The notes: generated by a model from the letters alone, not told the origin. DNA of 64,000 bases from Dysidea avara (GCF_963678975.1 NC_089281.1:30417249-30481248), one strand, 5' to 3'; shown: positions 32,797 to 47,700, counted from the first letter of the stretch. Made by a program: numbers and translations.

Positions 32797-35700
32797 ATAA
32801 TAATAATAATGATAATAATCACTTTGGTAACTGACTTAAAAATTAAAATGACAACATTAAGATAACATGATCAGCTGTTTTCATCAACATGTTGCAGAAG
32901 ATGTAATTACATAATATGTAGCAATGAATAGTTATACTGTGTTTACACTTGCCTCATATCATTGTACTAGCTCAGTTTGGCACAACTCGTCTCGGTTATC
33001 ACTACAGTATAAACACCCACTGAACTGAACCAAACCAACACCGGGCTAGCCCTCATGAATCTGCCATGCCAACACAACTCAGTTTGGTTTTCTGTATTCA
33101 ATGTTTTCTAGTATTATATCAACAATAGCTTAAATGGACCCTACATCAAATGGAAGAATTCAACACTTCATAGCAGACGAGTATTGACCACATCCTAATG
33201 AGGGATATTAGCCTACTGGTATAAGCCATCAGAGCACAATTGTGCTAATGCACCACTGTCTTTCTTCCTAACCACCCATCTACTTTACACCATTTTCCAG
33301 GCTAGCATACTAACAGTGGTCTAAACGTGTACCTAAACAGGATGTCGGGTTTCGGTTTACACAATTGGCTATGCAGTATTAGCTGTAGTGTCCTATTCTC
33401 TCTTCCTTTCATTGTAACATGTACAAGATTGTGACTGCACACAATACATTAGACAATACTACTGACTATTACCACATGTAGTAATGCAAAATGAGTAACG
33501 TTACTGCCATATCAACACATTTTATTACATAACATCAGCATAAACAAGACTGGACCACTCTGACGACAAGTACTGCTTATGGGCGGATAACATAACCTCT
33601 CCCATTAATTTTACTGTCACATTACAAAAATATTAAGTGTTCAAAGTTGCTAGAAGATGTGATAAAATACAAACCTCATTTTAACCCACACTGGTACAAA
33701 ATTATGGTAAATTCCAAGCCAAGCCCCGACTATTACTTAATTTACTCAAAACACTGTGGCTACAAGGGATGAAGCACAGATGCCCAACTAAATGGCTCAC
33801 TACAAATCATTACAATGGACGATGGTAACCAATAGTGATAAATAACAAACAATATCAATGAGGAATGTTGGCACTGTAGTATTCTGATTCCTGTAGGTAT
33901 TGTCCCTTGGGCAACAATCATGTTACTCAAACAATAACACAGTTTTGTGTGGGTTGTTAAATGCTCATCCTACCCAACCCTTCCTGCCTACCTTGTAGAT
34001 ACAAATTTGGTTAAAGACTTTGTTGGCTACACTCAAAGAAGAGTAAAGCGCTTTGCTATAATATTAATTATGTGCAGCAATCAATAGATTATAATGTGCC
34101 AGGTGTGTTACATTCCATGTAGTTATCTACAAGCAGTGGCGTAGCCAAGGGTGGGCCTGGGTGTGCACGTGCCCATCCAAATTTCCCTGGGATGGCAGTG
34201 CCCACTTACTAATGATATTACAAACAAGAAACGAGTAGTGCAGCGCCATAGTTTCATTGTAAATCAACAGCTGATAGTGAGACAATAATTACATCACGTG
34301 ATCCGAGTAGCTTTGATGTTTTCTATTTAATGCATGGCATCATGTGATCCAAATTTTAGGTGGGGAAGAAAAGCACGAGGAAGGAGGGAATCCAGTTTTT
34401 TTTCACATCTGGAATATCCAGTTTTTTTTTCACATCTGGAATACTGAGCAGCACGGATTCTGTTATTGCCAAGAATATAAGTGACCATTCATTTCTAGCT
34501 TCTATATCATTCATGCAGTAGCATTAGACTAGTGAAATAAGCTGGCAGTGTAACATATTATTAGCTAGCTAGATACTTTTGAAACAATTTTAATCCAAAT
34601 GTATGTAGAGTTCACTAACGATGGACTCACATTTTGTGCTAGTTAGTTGCATGGGGTGAAATGTGTGGGTGAGTGTGCCCACCCATCCCTGAAGGGCTGG
34701 CTATGCCACTGTCTACAAGGGATGGGGAGTTAGTTACAAAGAGGGGTAAAGCGTTACAAATTTTAATTACAAAGGGGAAAAAATGAAAATTTATCCCTTA
34801 AACCTGCATAGTCTAGAAAACTGGATTTGATAAAATTAAAACGCACAATATTTTATGCCAATTTACATACATGGTTTCAAACAACCATATCTCGTGAAGC
34901 TTTCATCCAGTCCCTTAGAAATACAGATTTTAATAATTGGCAAAGAGCAAGCTTACCCTTGAAATGGGCATGTCCACAGAGGTCTCGTCTCTGGGATAAC
35001 TGGATCCTTTGTGTACTATTGCGGGTTTATTATGTAACATCACTTTTCTTATCGGAAAAGACGAGTTTCACGAATCCTTGAGTTCATAGTCACGATTTGA
35101 AGTCCACTGGATTATAGCATAGATATAATAACGTTTACCGGGATTGGAAACAGAAGTGGGTGTACGTGGGATCCGTGTTTCGGTTACTTTTGGTACATCT
35201 TACTACAAAGCAAAGCAGTTTCACTGGATAAAGTAGACACTACTTAATAGTTATGGCCATGAGACATGTGCTCAGCATACAAATTAGTTTAAATACTCAC
35301 AGGTGAAAGAGACACAGCCCATATTTCATCAAGTCCCACCTGCACTTTCGACTGACACGGTTACAAAAACGAAATTTACAACCAGCAGAAACTTTTTACA
35401 TCAGTATATTGCAGTCTAGTGACTCCATTAGTGTGTAATACAACCTTGTAGCAAAGTAGTTGAAGTGAAATTCGTACAGAAAGTGAGCTATCTGTACCAA
35501 CGCAGTAAGGCGAAACACGGATAACATCAAAGGCTGTGATGTAACATTGGGGATTTTGTACACAAATGATGACGTAGCATACTTCCGTTTCCAATCCTGG
35601 TAAGTGTTAATGTATCTATGATTATAGATAGGCTAAGACAGCCAAGAATGATAGTTGGCCATTTTTCAGAAGTGTGGCATGATTCACATATGTGCGTATA

Positions 35701-38700
35701 CTCATGCATGATACGAGACATGGGAAGAAACAAGCCAAAGAAATGATCACTCAGTGTTTAGAATAGTTGTAAGTATTGTAATAGTTAACCAGTGTTTGCA
35801 AATAACCAGTTAAGAAACCTTTAAACTGTTTTTTTTTCCCCACCCATTCGGTAAACCATAAATTACCCCTGCTGACAAGTGTTAATATCATAACTTAAAC
35901 CCCAGTGCATGGGAGTATCAAAGCGCCGCGCTGGGTTATAACTACCATACAGCTAGACAGAGCGGCGCTGCTACTGTACGATATATTAGTTATCACCCAG
36001 TGATAACTAACTTATCACCCTGTTGCAGAGCCACTCAGTCTCTTTCGTGACATCATAATAACCGCGAATGGCATTGTTTACCGATGGAACAAAGAGCCAA
36101 ATAAGGAAATATTGATACAAAACACACCAATACAGCACTTAAAACTACCTAAATCTTACAAGAAAAACTGTTAATCCTTTACACAATAACACTACAAGTT
36201 ACCAATACGATAGTTTAACAAATGTCAAGAATAGTACGTGACGATTTTCGCTCCAGCAATCACTTAGCAGTGAAAAGGTTAACATCTTGGCAATGCTGCG
36301 TCTTGTGCTAACAAACAAGTGTAAGGAATACAACAAAAGAACTTAAACAAGAAATGCAAAATTTAATTCCTACTTTAGCCCAAAAAATTGGTAAGAATTA
36401 AATTTGCATTTTCTCTTTATTGCAACCAAGGTGATTTACTACTTACCCTCTGACAATCGGCAATTACTGTTCTTCCTTGTCAGACCAGCGTACAATACAG
36501 ACAAATACAAACTTAACACAAAACTTAGGGGATAATAGGATGTTTAGCTCCTCCTTCAGTCAATGAATTAGGGATTAAATGTTCACTAGTATATCTGCAG
36601 GTGTAGGTGATCTCCCCTGTTTCCTACTATTTATTTCTATGACTCCTACTCATTTCTAGTACTTGTTTGCCTACTTTTTGTAACATAATATGAAGCCGTT
36701 CACACTGTATTAAGGACTGATGCCAGACAAATCATATCCACTTGTTGGTCTTTACTTTTCTCTTGCACACCACGCGACACCACTATACCAATTTCTGACG
36801 AAGGTGAATCGTACCTGGAACCGCTGCTTCATAACACCGCCCTTCGCTACAGTTTTTAGGCAGTATGTAAGGTCTCTCTTGTGGCTACAAAGTAGAATCT
36901 CCACACAATTCGGACGAAATCTTGAGCACTGTGACAGGAACTCAAACCGGAACTTAATTTACTATCCGTAAACTTCTGCGCACTCCCGCGCACTGGGATA
37001 TAAAACAGTTATATCCCGTATACTCGGATGATATCATTGTCATTACACTTGTCCTCGGCTCCGCCTCGGACTCGTGTAATAACAATGATATCACCCTCGT
37101 ACCGGGATATAACTATAACATAACCTCAAAGCATGTGTAAATATGTGATTGTAATAACTGTTATTGCAAGTCAGGATGTTGATGGTCACTTTGGTACCAC
37201 CCTAAAACTTCCAGCAGGCTTGTTGAGTACCTCTGCTAATATCACTTTACTACACACAACCAATTAAGTGGAATTATTGGTAGGCAATTAACCAGTGACA
37301 AAAACTTTGTAGGTGTACAGCACTATTACTTGTAGGTGTAAAGCACTATTACTTGTAGGTGTACAGCACTATTACTTGTAGCAACTTTCACTACTTATTA
37401 AGTTGTTTTTACTGTATTTTGCAGTTTTGCTGTTTTGTAATTACTTTATGGTTTTATTTACATAAATATAAATGACCTAGTCGAGGTCCCTACTCTATAG
37501 TAATTACTTAGAGGCATGAGTTTAGTGTTTAGTAAAGCTTGCATAATTACTGAAAAGATGGGCTTTACTCTTCGTGGAAGTCATTATATGCTATTGCTAA
37601 TGTCAATATCTTGCAACATCAATATAAGACACCAAGAAGGGCAAGGAATATCCATATAATGCTAGTCTTAGCCATTCTCAAGTTATTTTTCATCTGAGGC
37701 ATTAGTAAATAGTGAAAATAAATTTCACAATTTTGTGGAAACCTTTCGGAAGTATTTCAGTCAGGTAAGGCCATACCTATTTGAAAAGTTGTTGCTCGGA
37801 CCCGACTGACCCTCTTTTTATAAAAGACCAAAAAAAACAACTCACGTGATTGTTATGTTGGCAGACTTGTAGCCGAAATGGCGGCTAATGCGTGGTTATC
37901 TGTTATAGTGAAGAAAGGAGTTGTTGTTGTGTACCCTCGTACAATTCGTTGTCAACAATGGAATGACATGTTTGGAATGGTTTTTAAAAAATATGGTCCC
38001 CCCCTGACCTACTGACCCTAACTTTCCCTTAAAAAATCCGAGCAACAATTTTTCAAATAGGTATGGCCTAAAGGCACTTCTGGGCCCCTAACTAACATGG
38101 CTATTAAGGTGTTGTGAGGTTCAAGGGTATCAGAGTAGGTCTTACTACTTTCTCCTTTACTCTGATGCCCCTGGTGAGGTTGGTTTCTGGTCAATATTTT
38201 CTTAGTGAGGAAGTGCAAACCACATGATCTCCAGCATTGTATGATCATGGAGAATGATAACTACATTAACCTGCTTACTTGGAGGTGTGGCATAACACAC
38301 GAAGCCATTATTGTGCTATCTCGTAAAACATTAGCAATATGATATTATAATAATGAAATGCTACGTACAGACTCCTTGTATACAAACTCTTAACTTGAAC
38401 CCAGATAAATAATGTTTCAACATGACAATTAGAGGCAATAGGAAGACAAAATAGACTACAACAGAAAAAGGATGATGAACACAAAAGCTCCTAACATAAT
38501 ATTTAATGACACAGACAGAATGAAAGTGAAGTAGTTCTGACTACTCAAGACACTATACATTATCCCACACCAATAATAACAGATACCAGTTTACACTATA
38601 CACCCATGGCCAAAATGAGATATACATAGTTTCATCATGTAGTACATAATGACAACATAACTAACACCCAGTGACATCAGATATTAATAATAGAATTACA

Positions 38701-41700
38701 TATAATAAGGATCAGATTACTGGTCACATTGTCATAACAGGTTTATAACATGGTACAAATGACATGAATGAGCTATTTATAGGTAATCTGATATTATAAA
38801 ATGTAGAACAGAATTAAATTAAGGAAATTATAATGATGATTATCTGGTATTATCAAAATTCTTCAATTTGCTGGCAAGGTCTATGAGTAATACTGACACA
38901 GATAATGCATTGTGGACAACACTTCGTTTAAACAACCTAGTACGCTATACTGTATGTGTGTGTAGTGCGTGTGTGTGTGTAGTGCGTGTGTGTGTGTAGT
39001 GCGTGTGTGTGTGTAGTGCGTGTGTGTGTAGTGCGTGTGTGTGTGTAGTGCATGTTATGTGCATGTGCGTGTGTGTGTGTGTGTAGCCTCACGTGGCTAG
39101 ACTGCATTTTTCTTTTGTGTTGAGATAAGGAAAAAACGATCTGGTTACCCTTTCAAAGAAATCCTGTGCCATAGAATAGTCAGGAACTGGCAAGTGCTAA
39201 AAAAGCGTTAATGAGCCAAAAAAGACTTGTCTAATGGCCTGCAAATGATGTGACTGGCACCATATTCTAACAAGGCCAAAGTAGCTAGTGTTTGCCCTAG
39301 AGGTTGTGATAATTACCCTAGAGGTTGTGATAACTACCCTACGGATGCCATTAGAGCCTCAGAAAGGTTGTGAATAAGGAGAAAGAATAATAAATTCATT
39401 GAAGAAATTTTCACAAGTACAAAGCCAAATACTAACTGCCACCCAACAGCTTTGCTATAACTTGTAAGTCGTGTTTCATAGCAAGATGTGCTAGTACTGA
39501 AGTGGACACTCCCATACAGGTCCTGTTTCTGGTACAACCGGATCCTTCCTGGACTAGTGCACCTTTGCTATGTAATAGCACAAAGTGTAACCTTTAATAA
39601 CAGGCATCTCAATAGATGTATAACACTCTCTTGTTATCAAATAATAGTTTTCAACTGTATAGTCATGGGCAATGATTCAAAATTTTGAATGCCTATTGAT
39701 ACTTTAGAGGACTTGCACACGTGAAGCAACAGTTGCTAGATGGACATGTTTCGGGACAACTTTCTATTGTGCATATTGGGTCAGAGTGAAGGTAACGAGA
39801 TTTATTCACTAAGTGCTGGGTATAGTGGCACTGGGAAGCGGGGCTGGTTTCAAAATAGAAGATCTTATCATTGGCTTCGTGAAATAGGTGGCTAATTAAA
39901 TTTCAATACATTACTCACCAACCTTTTTCGCCTTTTTTAATGAGCTGGGTGGTATTTACAACACAACTCAACACTGATTCGCTTCATTACAGCCTGTACC
40001 AAATCCTGAGAAAGCATTTTTCAGCCAAAACACTGTCCCGAAACATGGCCGACAGCTACAGTTACTTAGCAATTATGATGATTTACGTCATGTTGCAAGT
40101 CCCCTATACTTTTTGAGAGGCCTATAAAACTAGTCTAGCAGCATGAAAAGTTTAAAATGAAGGTGAAGCCCTTCATATTTAATGTTTTTATGTAGTTACA
40201 GTGTAGGTGGAGCACTACAATTTGTTGTAGCAACACAAGTAAGCCAGCCCCTCAGCTCCAGTAGCTCCAGCTGTCACTACCATGTTTTTCCACTACCAAA
40301 TGCAGAAAAAGCTGTAGGCTCTATTGGACATAGTGATACTGTATATTAAATTTATTAGGTCCTGTTGGAAGCGTTTGTTCCCAGTGACAGAGATACAAGC
40401 CTTCAAAGAGCTTGTTTCACTCGAAAAACTACTAAAAGTTCAATAAAACATCTATACAACCAGTAACTTTAAAAAATCGCTTCCACAGGACCTAGATATT
40501 TTAGTTGTTTAGTCACTTGTGTTAAAATTATAAGGATTCAGTAATCTGTTAGTCTGGTTTTTGGCAGCACGTTTTTATAAAACATCGCTCTATTGTAGAC
40601 CACACACCCAAGAACAGTTGTTGTTCTGTAGTAAAAACAAACAAGCACAATTAGTTATATTGCTAACACAACACAGTTGTTGAAATTATTTATCCCTGCT
40701 TGGTTTAAAGCAAGTTTTGTAATTTGTTCCGCCTACGCATTTTAAATATTCCGTAACCTTAAAGAATGATTTAACTCAGGTAAAGTTGACAGTCGGCTGC
40801 TTATGCCATAGTGGGCATGAGTGCAGATACGCATGCGTAACAGCAAAAATGGGACAAATCACAAAGAAACCAGCTGTGTAATGGATTGCACTGTAAGTTA
40901 GGTGGGGTTCCGTTCCTTGTTTGGATTGGCTTTTACTAAAGTTTAGACTTTGTTGTTTGACAACTTTGTTGCGGTTACTGTTATGTAAACAAAAACAGCA
41001 TGGTTGACTGCCTTAGTTTATAGTGAGTATTTAGATAAATGGTTACTAAGTAGTTCTATGTACTGGACGGTTAGTATGATGCGATTCGGCCAGTGGCCTG
41101 AGAATTTAGTCGTGAACGGGTAGAAGCTGACATTTTAAACGTATTTTAGGAATTGATTAGATTGCTTTAGTATCAGGAGCAGGCCAAATAGTTAAGAGTT
41201 AGTGTTATGTGAAGTATGAAGCATCAACAGACATGGATGCCATTCTGGGGCTCTCAGGGTGTACCCCTCGGTAAAATGTTCTTAAACACTCTCTTGAGAT
41301 ACTATTTTAGACTACATCTACTGTGATGGTACTAGTGCTGGGCAATATTTCAATATATTGTCAATATCGCAATATTGAATTGCACAATATATCGTATCAA
41401 GGTAAATTATAGAGCCACAATAATATCGTCTAGACAATTGCCAACATCGCCTAATTAAATCTGGCTAGTGGTTGTGTTTCCTACACTTGCTATTTCCAAA
41501 TGGCTCAGATCATGCAATGATTGCATGCCATTTGGAATTATATAAAGAAGGTGAAGTCGAGCATATCAATGGTATTTGACCTAATTTCAAACATCTACAG
41601 CTTGTTGGTAGTTCAGTTCTACGTAATGTGCACCGGAAACGGCTTATGCATACGAAGAAACTGCCTTATAAATACCCAACCGCATGGTCACACTTCGACC

Positions 41701-44700
41701 TTTTGAAAGCGAGTCCATACTGGGAATGGGTGGGTGGGACCATTGACATGCTCGACTTCACCATCTTCAAATAATTCCAAATAGCATGCAATCATTGCAT
41801 GATCTAAGCCATTTGGAATTTATATTTCAGAAGGCTCAGTCTCACATATCAATGGTGTTGTTTGTAGCTTCCAAGCTACTCCTTGTGAAGTTGAGCTTCA
41901 GTCCACATGACCTCTATGTTTCAGTGGAACCCGAAGCTAGTACCGATCTTCCAAAGGTTGGGTCATTTATTGGACGGTAGTAAAACCTCCTGAAGACAGA
42001 GTCTGAGCTCCAGTCTGCTGCCTTAAGGATATCATTTGCGGTGATACCAGCACCTGCAGCAGCTGAGGTCAAGGCGCCTCGGACTGAGTGGCCTGAGAAA
42101 ACACTCACATCGATGCCAGCAAGCCTAAACACTTCACGCAACTACTGGGCTATGGTTGTTGAGGATACAGGTTTGGGCGGAAGGCATTCAGAGAGCTTGA
42201 CTGGTAGCCCTGTCTGTGTAATTCTGCCAGAAAATTTGCTACATCAGAGGCGGATCCTGAAATGGGATTGTGACCCCTTTCAGCACACCACACGGCCCAT
42301 TTTCGAAATTGTGAGTCATAGAAGCAGGCTGACTTGGCCCTCCACGATTGTAGCAGGAGTTAGTAGCTTCTTCTGAAAGGCAGCTACTTGAGAATCTTTC
42401 CTGGAGACAGGCCACATGGCTAGTTGAGGGGCCATCTCCATCCAGGAGCCTGACGGCCTCTGGATTAGGTCTGGGACTGGGGCAATCAGCCTGGGAAGGT
42501 CCCACAACATCTCCAGAAGCACTGGATACCAGGTTTGGCCCTTCCACACCGGCACTATTAACACCAACTGAGCCTGCTGACGGCACACCTGGCTCAGTAC
42601 TCTGCTGATTAAGCACCACGGTGGGTTGGAAAACCCCCTCAGAGGGCCCCAGTCCTGCTGGAATGCATCTGCTGCTTCTGCCAGAGGGTCTGGTCTCCAG
42701 CTAAAGAAGTAAGGTATCTGGTACGTCAGTCTGGAAGCAAATAGGTCCACGTTCAGCGGCCCGAAGGCTTCCTTGATGGCTCGAAATATGTGCAGAGCAT
42801 CCAATCTGAACTGTCCCGGATTCTATGTCTGCTATGGTGTTGGACACGCCTGGAATGTGTTGGGCTGACAGGGCAATGTCCCTGTCTAGAGCCCACATCC
42901 ATAACTCCTTCGCCAGTCCTGTCAGCTGACACGACACTGTGCCTCCCATGTTGTTGATGTATGCCACTGCTGTGGCATTGTCCAGTTGAAAGAGTACCGA
43001 AATCTCCGAAGCATGCTTCAGGAAGGTCTTCACTGCAAGTGTGGCTGCTAATACGTAGCTCCTGGGAGTTGATGTGCATAGCTTGTTCCTGTACAGACCA
43101 AGCTCCCCCTGTGCGTGTCTCTACACAGGTTGCTCCCCAGCCCATCTGTGAGGCATCGGAGCTGATGGTCACATGTTCTGGTTTCTGTTTGAGAGGTTTC
43201 CCATTCCATTTGGATATATGTTCTCTTCACCTGGACAGCTCTTCTACAGAAGCTTGTGAGAGCGTTAGGTGGGCCTCGTAGTTCTGATCATTGTCTGCTA
43301 AGGTTGCTTGTAGGTCTCTCTGTAAGCAGCGGTAGAATAGTGGGGCTGGGGGGATAGCTTGGGTTGCTGCACTGAGCTTCCCCAGAAAATGAGACAAGAG
43401 GCGGGCTGACAAGGTATTCATGTTGGATATTCTGACTGCCTCTGCCCGGATCTGCTTCACTTTGTCTGCTGGGAGAGAAACCAGCAGAGTGTCGGTGTTC
43501 ACCATCATGCCTAGGAATTCTAGTTCCTGAGTTGGCGTCATAACCGATTTCTCGGTGTTGATGATGAAGTCCAGGCTTTGAAGGATGTGAGTTAATACCT
43601 CCAAGTGCTGTCTCGCTTGCACTGCAGACTCTGATATAATGTCGTCGATATAAATGACCATTCTGGTCCCCCATGACCTGAGCAAGGCCACCACTGCCTT
43701 CATTATCTTGGTGAAGGCCCACAGGGAACATGTTAGCCCAAAAAGAAGGCAGGTGAACTGGTAGTTTACTCCCTCTATGCTGAACCGGAGGTAGCATTGA
43801 TGATCTGGATGCACTGGTACTGTAAAGTAGGCATCCTTCAGGTCCACCTTTATCAGCCAATCTCCGTGCCTCAGCAGGTCTCGGAGAGTGGTTAAGCCTT
43901 CCATTTTGAAGTGAGGGGTCTCTAATCATTGATTGAAGGCTTTGAGGTTGATTACTGGCCTCATTTGCCCATTCTTTTTGGGGACCAGAAATAGGACAGA
44001 GTAGAACTCTGCCTGAGGGAGTGACTGTCTACAACGGTTATAGCCCCTTTCTCCAACAAGGAGAGACTTATTTGAGCTAGTTTCTCTGATGGGAAGGAAA
44101 GCACTCTTGGCTTCCTCCTGTACTGGCTGCCCTACAAAGGGAATTCGAAAGGCTTTGACTGCCTGTAGTACCCAGCTGTCCTTTGTCAACACCTTCCAGG
44201 TGTTGACAAAGTGGGCCAATCTGCCTGCCACCCTCAGAGAACTCTCTGTCTGAGGTGGCAAAATGAACCCCATACCATTTGCTTTGGCCTGACAATAACA
44301 ATTGACTTTGGCACCATTACAACATTCTATGTGCAAGGAACAGTTTCTAGTCATTTCTTCGGGGGAGCTCTCTTCCCCAAAGGATGAGTTTTCTTGAAGT
44401 TGGTCGGTCGAGAGTACGGTGGCTGCTTCTATGGCTTTGTTCCTCTGCCCCCTCTTCCCTGACTCGGTGAGGGGGCCTGCCAAAAAACCTGGGTCGGCTT
44501 GGACTTTACTTTCCTAATCAGCTGTAGCTGTTGTAGGTAGTCTGCTGCTTCCTTTAGGAAATTTGGACCAAAGAGTCGAGGGGCTGCACTGGCCCAATCT
44601 CTCTCCTGAGCTGCAGCAAAAGGTACCAGTTCCCTGTAGGGCTGAGCGATACTACCGTTTTAGCGATATATCGTGATATTTTGAAAGTATCGATATTGCG

Positions 44701-47700
44701 ATATTTTGTTATTAACTATCGTGATTCCATGCCTGTACATTATTGTCATTGAAAATCCATTTGTTATGCAGTACTAGGCTAAGAATCCTTGTAAATGATT
44801 AAGTCCACCCATCTGGTTTCCCCTGCAGAGAGGTGTGAACACCATAACAACCTCAAGCATGTGTTACAATAACTGTTACTGTAAACAATGATGATAGTGG
44901 CTAGTTTGCTATCACCTATAAGGATTTCCTGCAGGAATGCTGAGCAATATGCTATGTAGCACAAGCTATGATTGACTTATTTGTAAGTATCGTGAACTAT
45001 TCAGTATCGTGAACTATTCAGTATCGTGAATAGTGGCTTTAGTATTGATCGTGATACTAAAATGGCAGTATCGCTCAGCCCTAGTTCCCTGTTATACTCC
45101 TCATTAGCGAGGTCTTGTTAGCTGCATTAGTTAGGAGGGTGATTGCCGTCTCGACGACATCACCTATTTGATCCATTGATACGTTTGGCTCCGGGTCATT
45201 CACTGCTTTTAGAAGCTGATTGAGTGGGCCAATGGCCTCCAGGATCAGTCCTTGTAGGGTGAACAGGGAACGGTCAGTTGACTTTACTTTACTCGAGCAC
45301 TCTGAAGCCATCATAGCATCGAGGAAGGGAGTTCTCGTCAGCTCGTTCTAGGGTAGAGTGTAGTGGCTACGCAACTCACGTCTCTCAGCACCAGTCATCT
45401 TACGGGTGAAGGTCTCGATTAGAAATGTATTAGTCCGCTCAGTCACTGGGACAACGTTGATTGATCTAGTTCCTGCCTCTGGATCATCGTCATCTAGCAA
45501 AGGGTCCCGGTTGTCCATTTCCTCGGCCCACGAGGAGCTCTGGCTACTGGCGGGTCCAGTGTTTTGAGTCACCAGGCTACTATTGTTACTAATGAGTAGC
45601 TGGTTAGGGGGTGGGACAGAATCGTCTGCCGTTTCATCCGTGGCCCCTGTGTCGACTGGCTCCTCAGAGTTGTTGGGCTGAAACGAGCTTGCACGTTTCA
45701 GCCCGTTGACGTCTTGACGTATCAATGCCATTCCATCTGTCAACAGCTTCAGCTGTGACATGATTTCATTAACGGTAGCTTCCATTGAAGATAATAGAAA
45801 CACAACCAACAAACTTCGTGAGCTTGAAAAAAGGTCGAAGTGTGACCAGGCGGTTGGGTATTTATAAGGCAGTTTCTGCACATGTGCAAGCTGTTTCTGG
45901 TATGTATTACGTAGAACTGAACTATAAAACAAGCTATAGGTGTTTGGAATTAGGCCAAACACCATTGATATGTGAGACTGAGCCTTCTGAAATATAAATA
46001 CTTACAAGGAAAGACAATTCGATTATGGGCAAATTCCAGCTGTTGTCTGGCACCATTTCACATTCTATTATATAATATGATGTAATAATGTGTTATGTAA
46101 TGTTACTAGTCTCACTGCTTGAAAAATTTAATTATACTCAATATTTAATCATATTGTGAATATAAGCTTGTCATTATATCGAATAGCATTATTTTCAGTA
46201 TCGCCTAGTGCTGAGTGATAGTAAAAATTTCACTATCACAATAGTTACTCCTTAAATATCGCAATAGTGAATACTACATAAGTATCGCGATAGTGTGATA
46301 TCACTAGTCTACTATCACTATTGTGATTTACTATCGCAATATATCGCACTATCGATACTATTGCTCAGCCCTAGTATTGCTCAGCCCTAGTATTGCCCAG
46401 GACTAGATGGTACTAGTAAGCTATGTAAAATGTGACTGTTCTATTACGGTAGTTGATTGTTCTATTAGGGTAGTTGACTGCTCTATTAGAGTATTTCGCT
46501 TTAATACCATACACAATTTTTTTTGGCCTGAATATACTTGATTGGCTTCTGGAAACCTCAGAAACTCCACCCTTGATGTATTTACAGCGGTCCCAACTCA
46601 TTGGTCCCAACTCATTGGTCCCAACTCATTGGTCCCAACTCATTGGTCCCAACTCATTGGTCCCAACTCATTGGTCCCAACTAATCGGGCAGTTGGGCCC
46701 AAAGTACATTTGTTGAATGATGCCCATGCAATCAGTTTACATAGAGCTCCTTCAATTACTCTAATAGAACATACACATTAAATAAAATGCTTTAATAGAA
46801 CAATCGTTTCTACTGCTTGGATAATGGAGAGACCAAACTTGTATTGTGATAGGAGACCACTTTTTATATCAACTGATATTATACGTGTTTTTAGACCTTC
46901 AAATTTAACCAGATTTGGAAACAACTGCTACAGGCAGAGAGAACCTCATGCTCAAAGGTTCTACTTAAACAACTGAGCCTAGAGGCTCCACATGCTATCT
47001 CACTAGTGACTTCTCCGTCGTTACAGACATGATCCCAGGTGATAAACTCGGTCACCATCTTTATTTTACATTCCTCCACTAGTGATGCACTGATACCACT
47101 TTTTCACTACCGATACATTTAAGGCTGGAAATGACCGATACCGATCTACAAGAAACAGCTAGTGATTTGAATAATAATTAATAAACCAGCTTACTAAACA
47201 CATTTGTTAATCTTATCAACTGCAGTTTGCTGGTTTTGTGCCTATCAATTACGCAAAGATAATATAGTTTATGGCTGAATGAATCTTATTTCGTGGCTTA
47301 CTTCAGTTTCCACTGTACTAATAATGCTAGTAGCTGGCTTCTTGCTTAATCATTGATGCACTGTGTATGCCACCATCCTGAATAGTAATTGAATGATGTC
47401 ATTTAAAGCATCGGTTGGTATTGCCTTACCGATACAAGTCCGATACCACCAAAATACGGTATCGGTGCATCACTAACCTCCTTACTCAGTGGAGCATCAC
47501 CAATATGCATACTCTACCCTTAGTTTTAGTTAGGGGTGGGTTATAGAACACTGCAACACTGTCATAGGAAGTTCGCGACTTCGAGAGAATTATATTTAGT
47601 ACAAGACATTCTGTACAGGTCAAGCACTAGCGTCCTAAGTGTAGTCACTAGTGTAGTGGTGTAGTCACTAGTATAGTGGTGTAGTCACTAGTATAGTGGT

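Larger units (their letters stand above)
41494..45998 (-). mobile_element. DIRS-type tyrosine-recombinase retrotransposon
   Basis: Minus strand, 5' end at the right. Inverted terminal repeats of about 140 bp (about 41,569-41,708 and 45,825-45,968) share TGGTCACACTTCGACCTTTT in inverse form and AAATACCCAACCGC. Just inside the left (3') end, 41,739-41,867 is the inverse of both outer termini joined (CATGCTCGACTTCACC.. then AGAAGGCTCAGTCTCACATA), the internal complementary region diagnostic of DIRS elements. Coding order is Gag, RT, RNase H, DIRS-specific domain, tyrosine recombinase. Confidence 0.92.
41333..46405. mobile_element. hAT-type element interrupted by a DIRS retrotransposon
   Basis: The outer ends are TAGTGCTGGGCAATATT at 41,333 and, inverted at 46,405, TAGTCCTGGGCAATACT. 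The 8-bp direct repeat GATGGTAC flanks both (41,325-41,332; 46,406-46,413). Without the DIRS insert the hAT element would be about 570 bp, similar to its relative at 44,637-45,083. Its body is rich in CAATAT/ATCGCAATA phrases. Confidence 0.88.

Noticed and set aside
34827..35081. 84-codon plus ORF as a small gene
   Set aside because: Part of a dispersed repeat also present at 39,498-39,550 with a disrupted frame.
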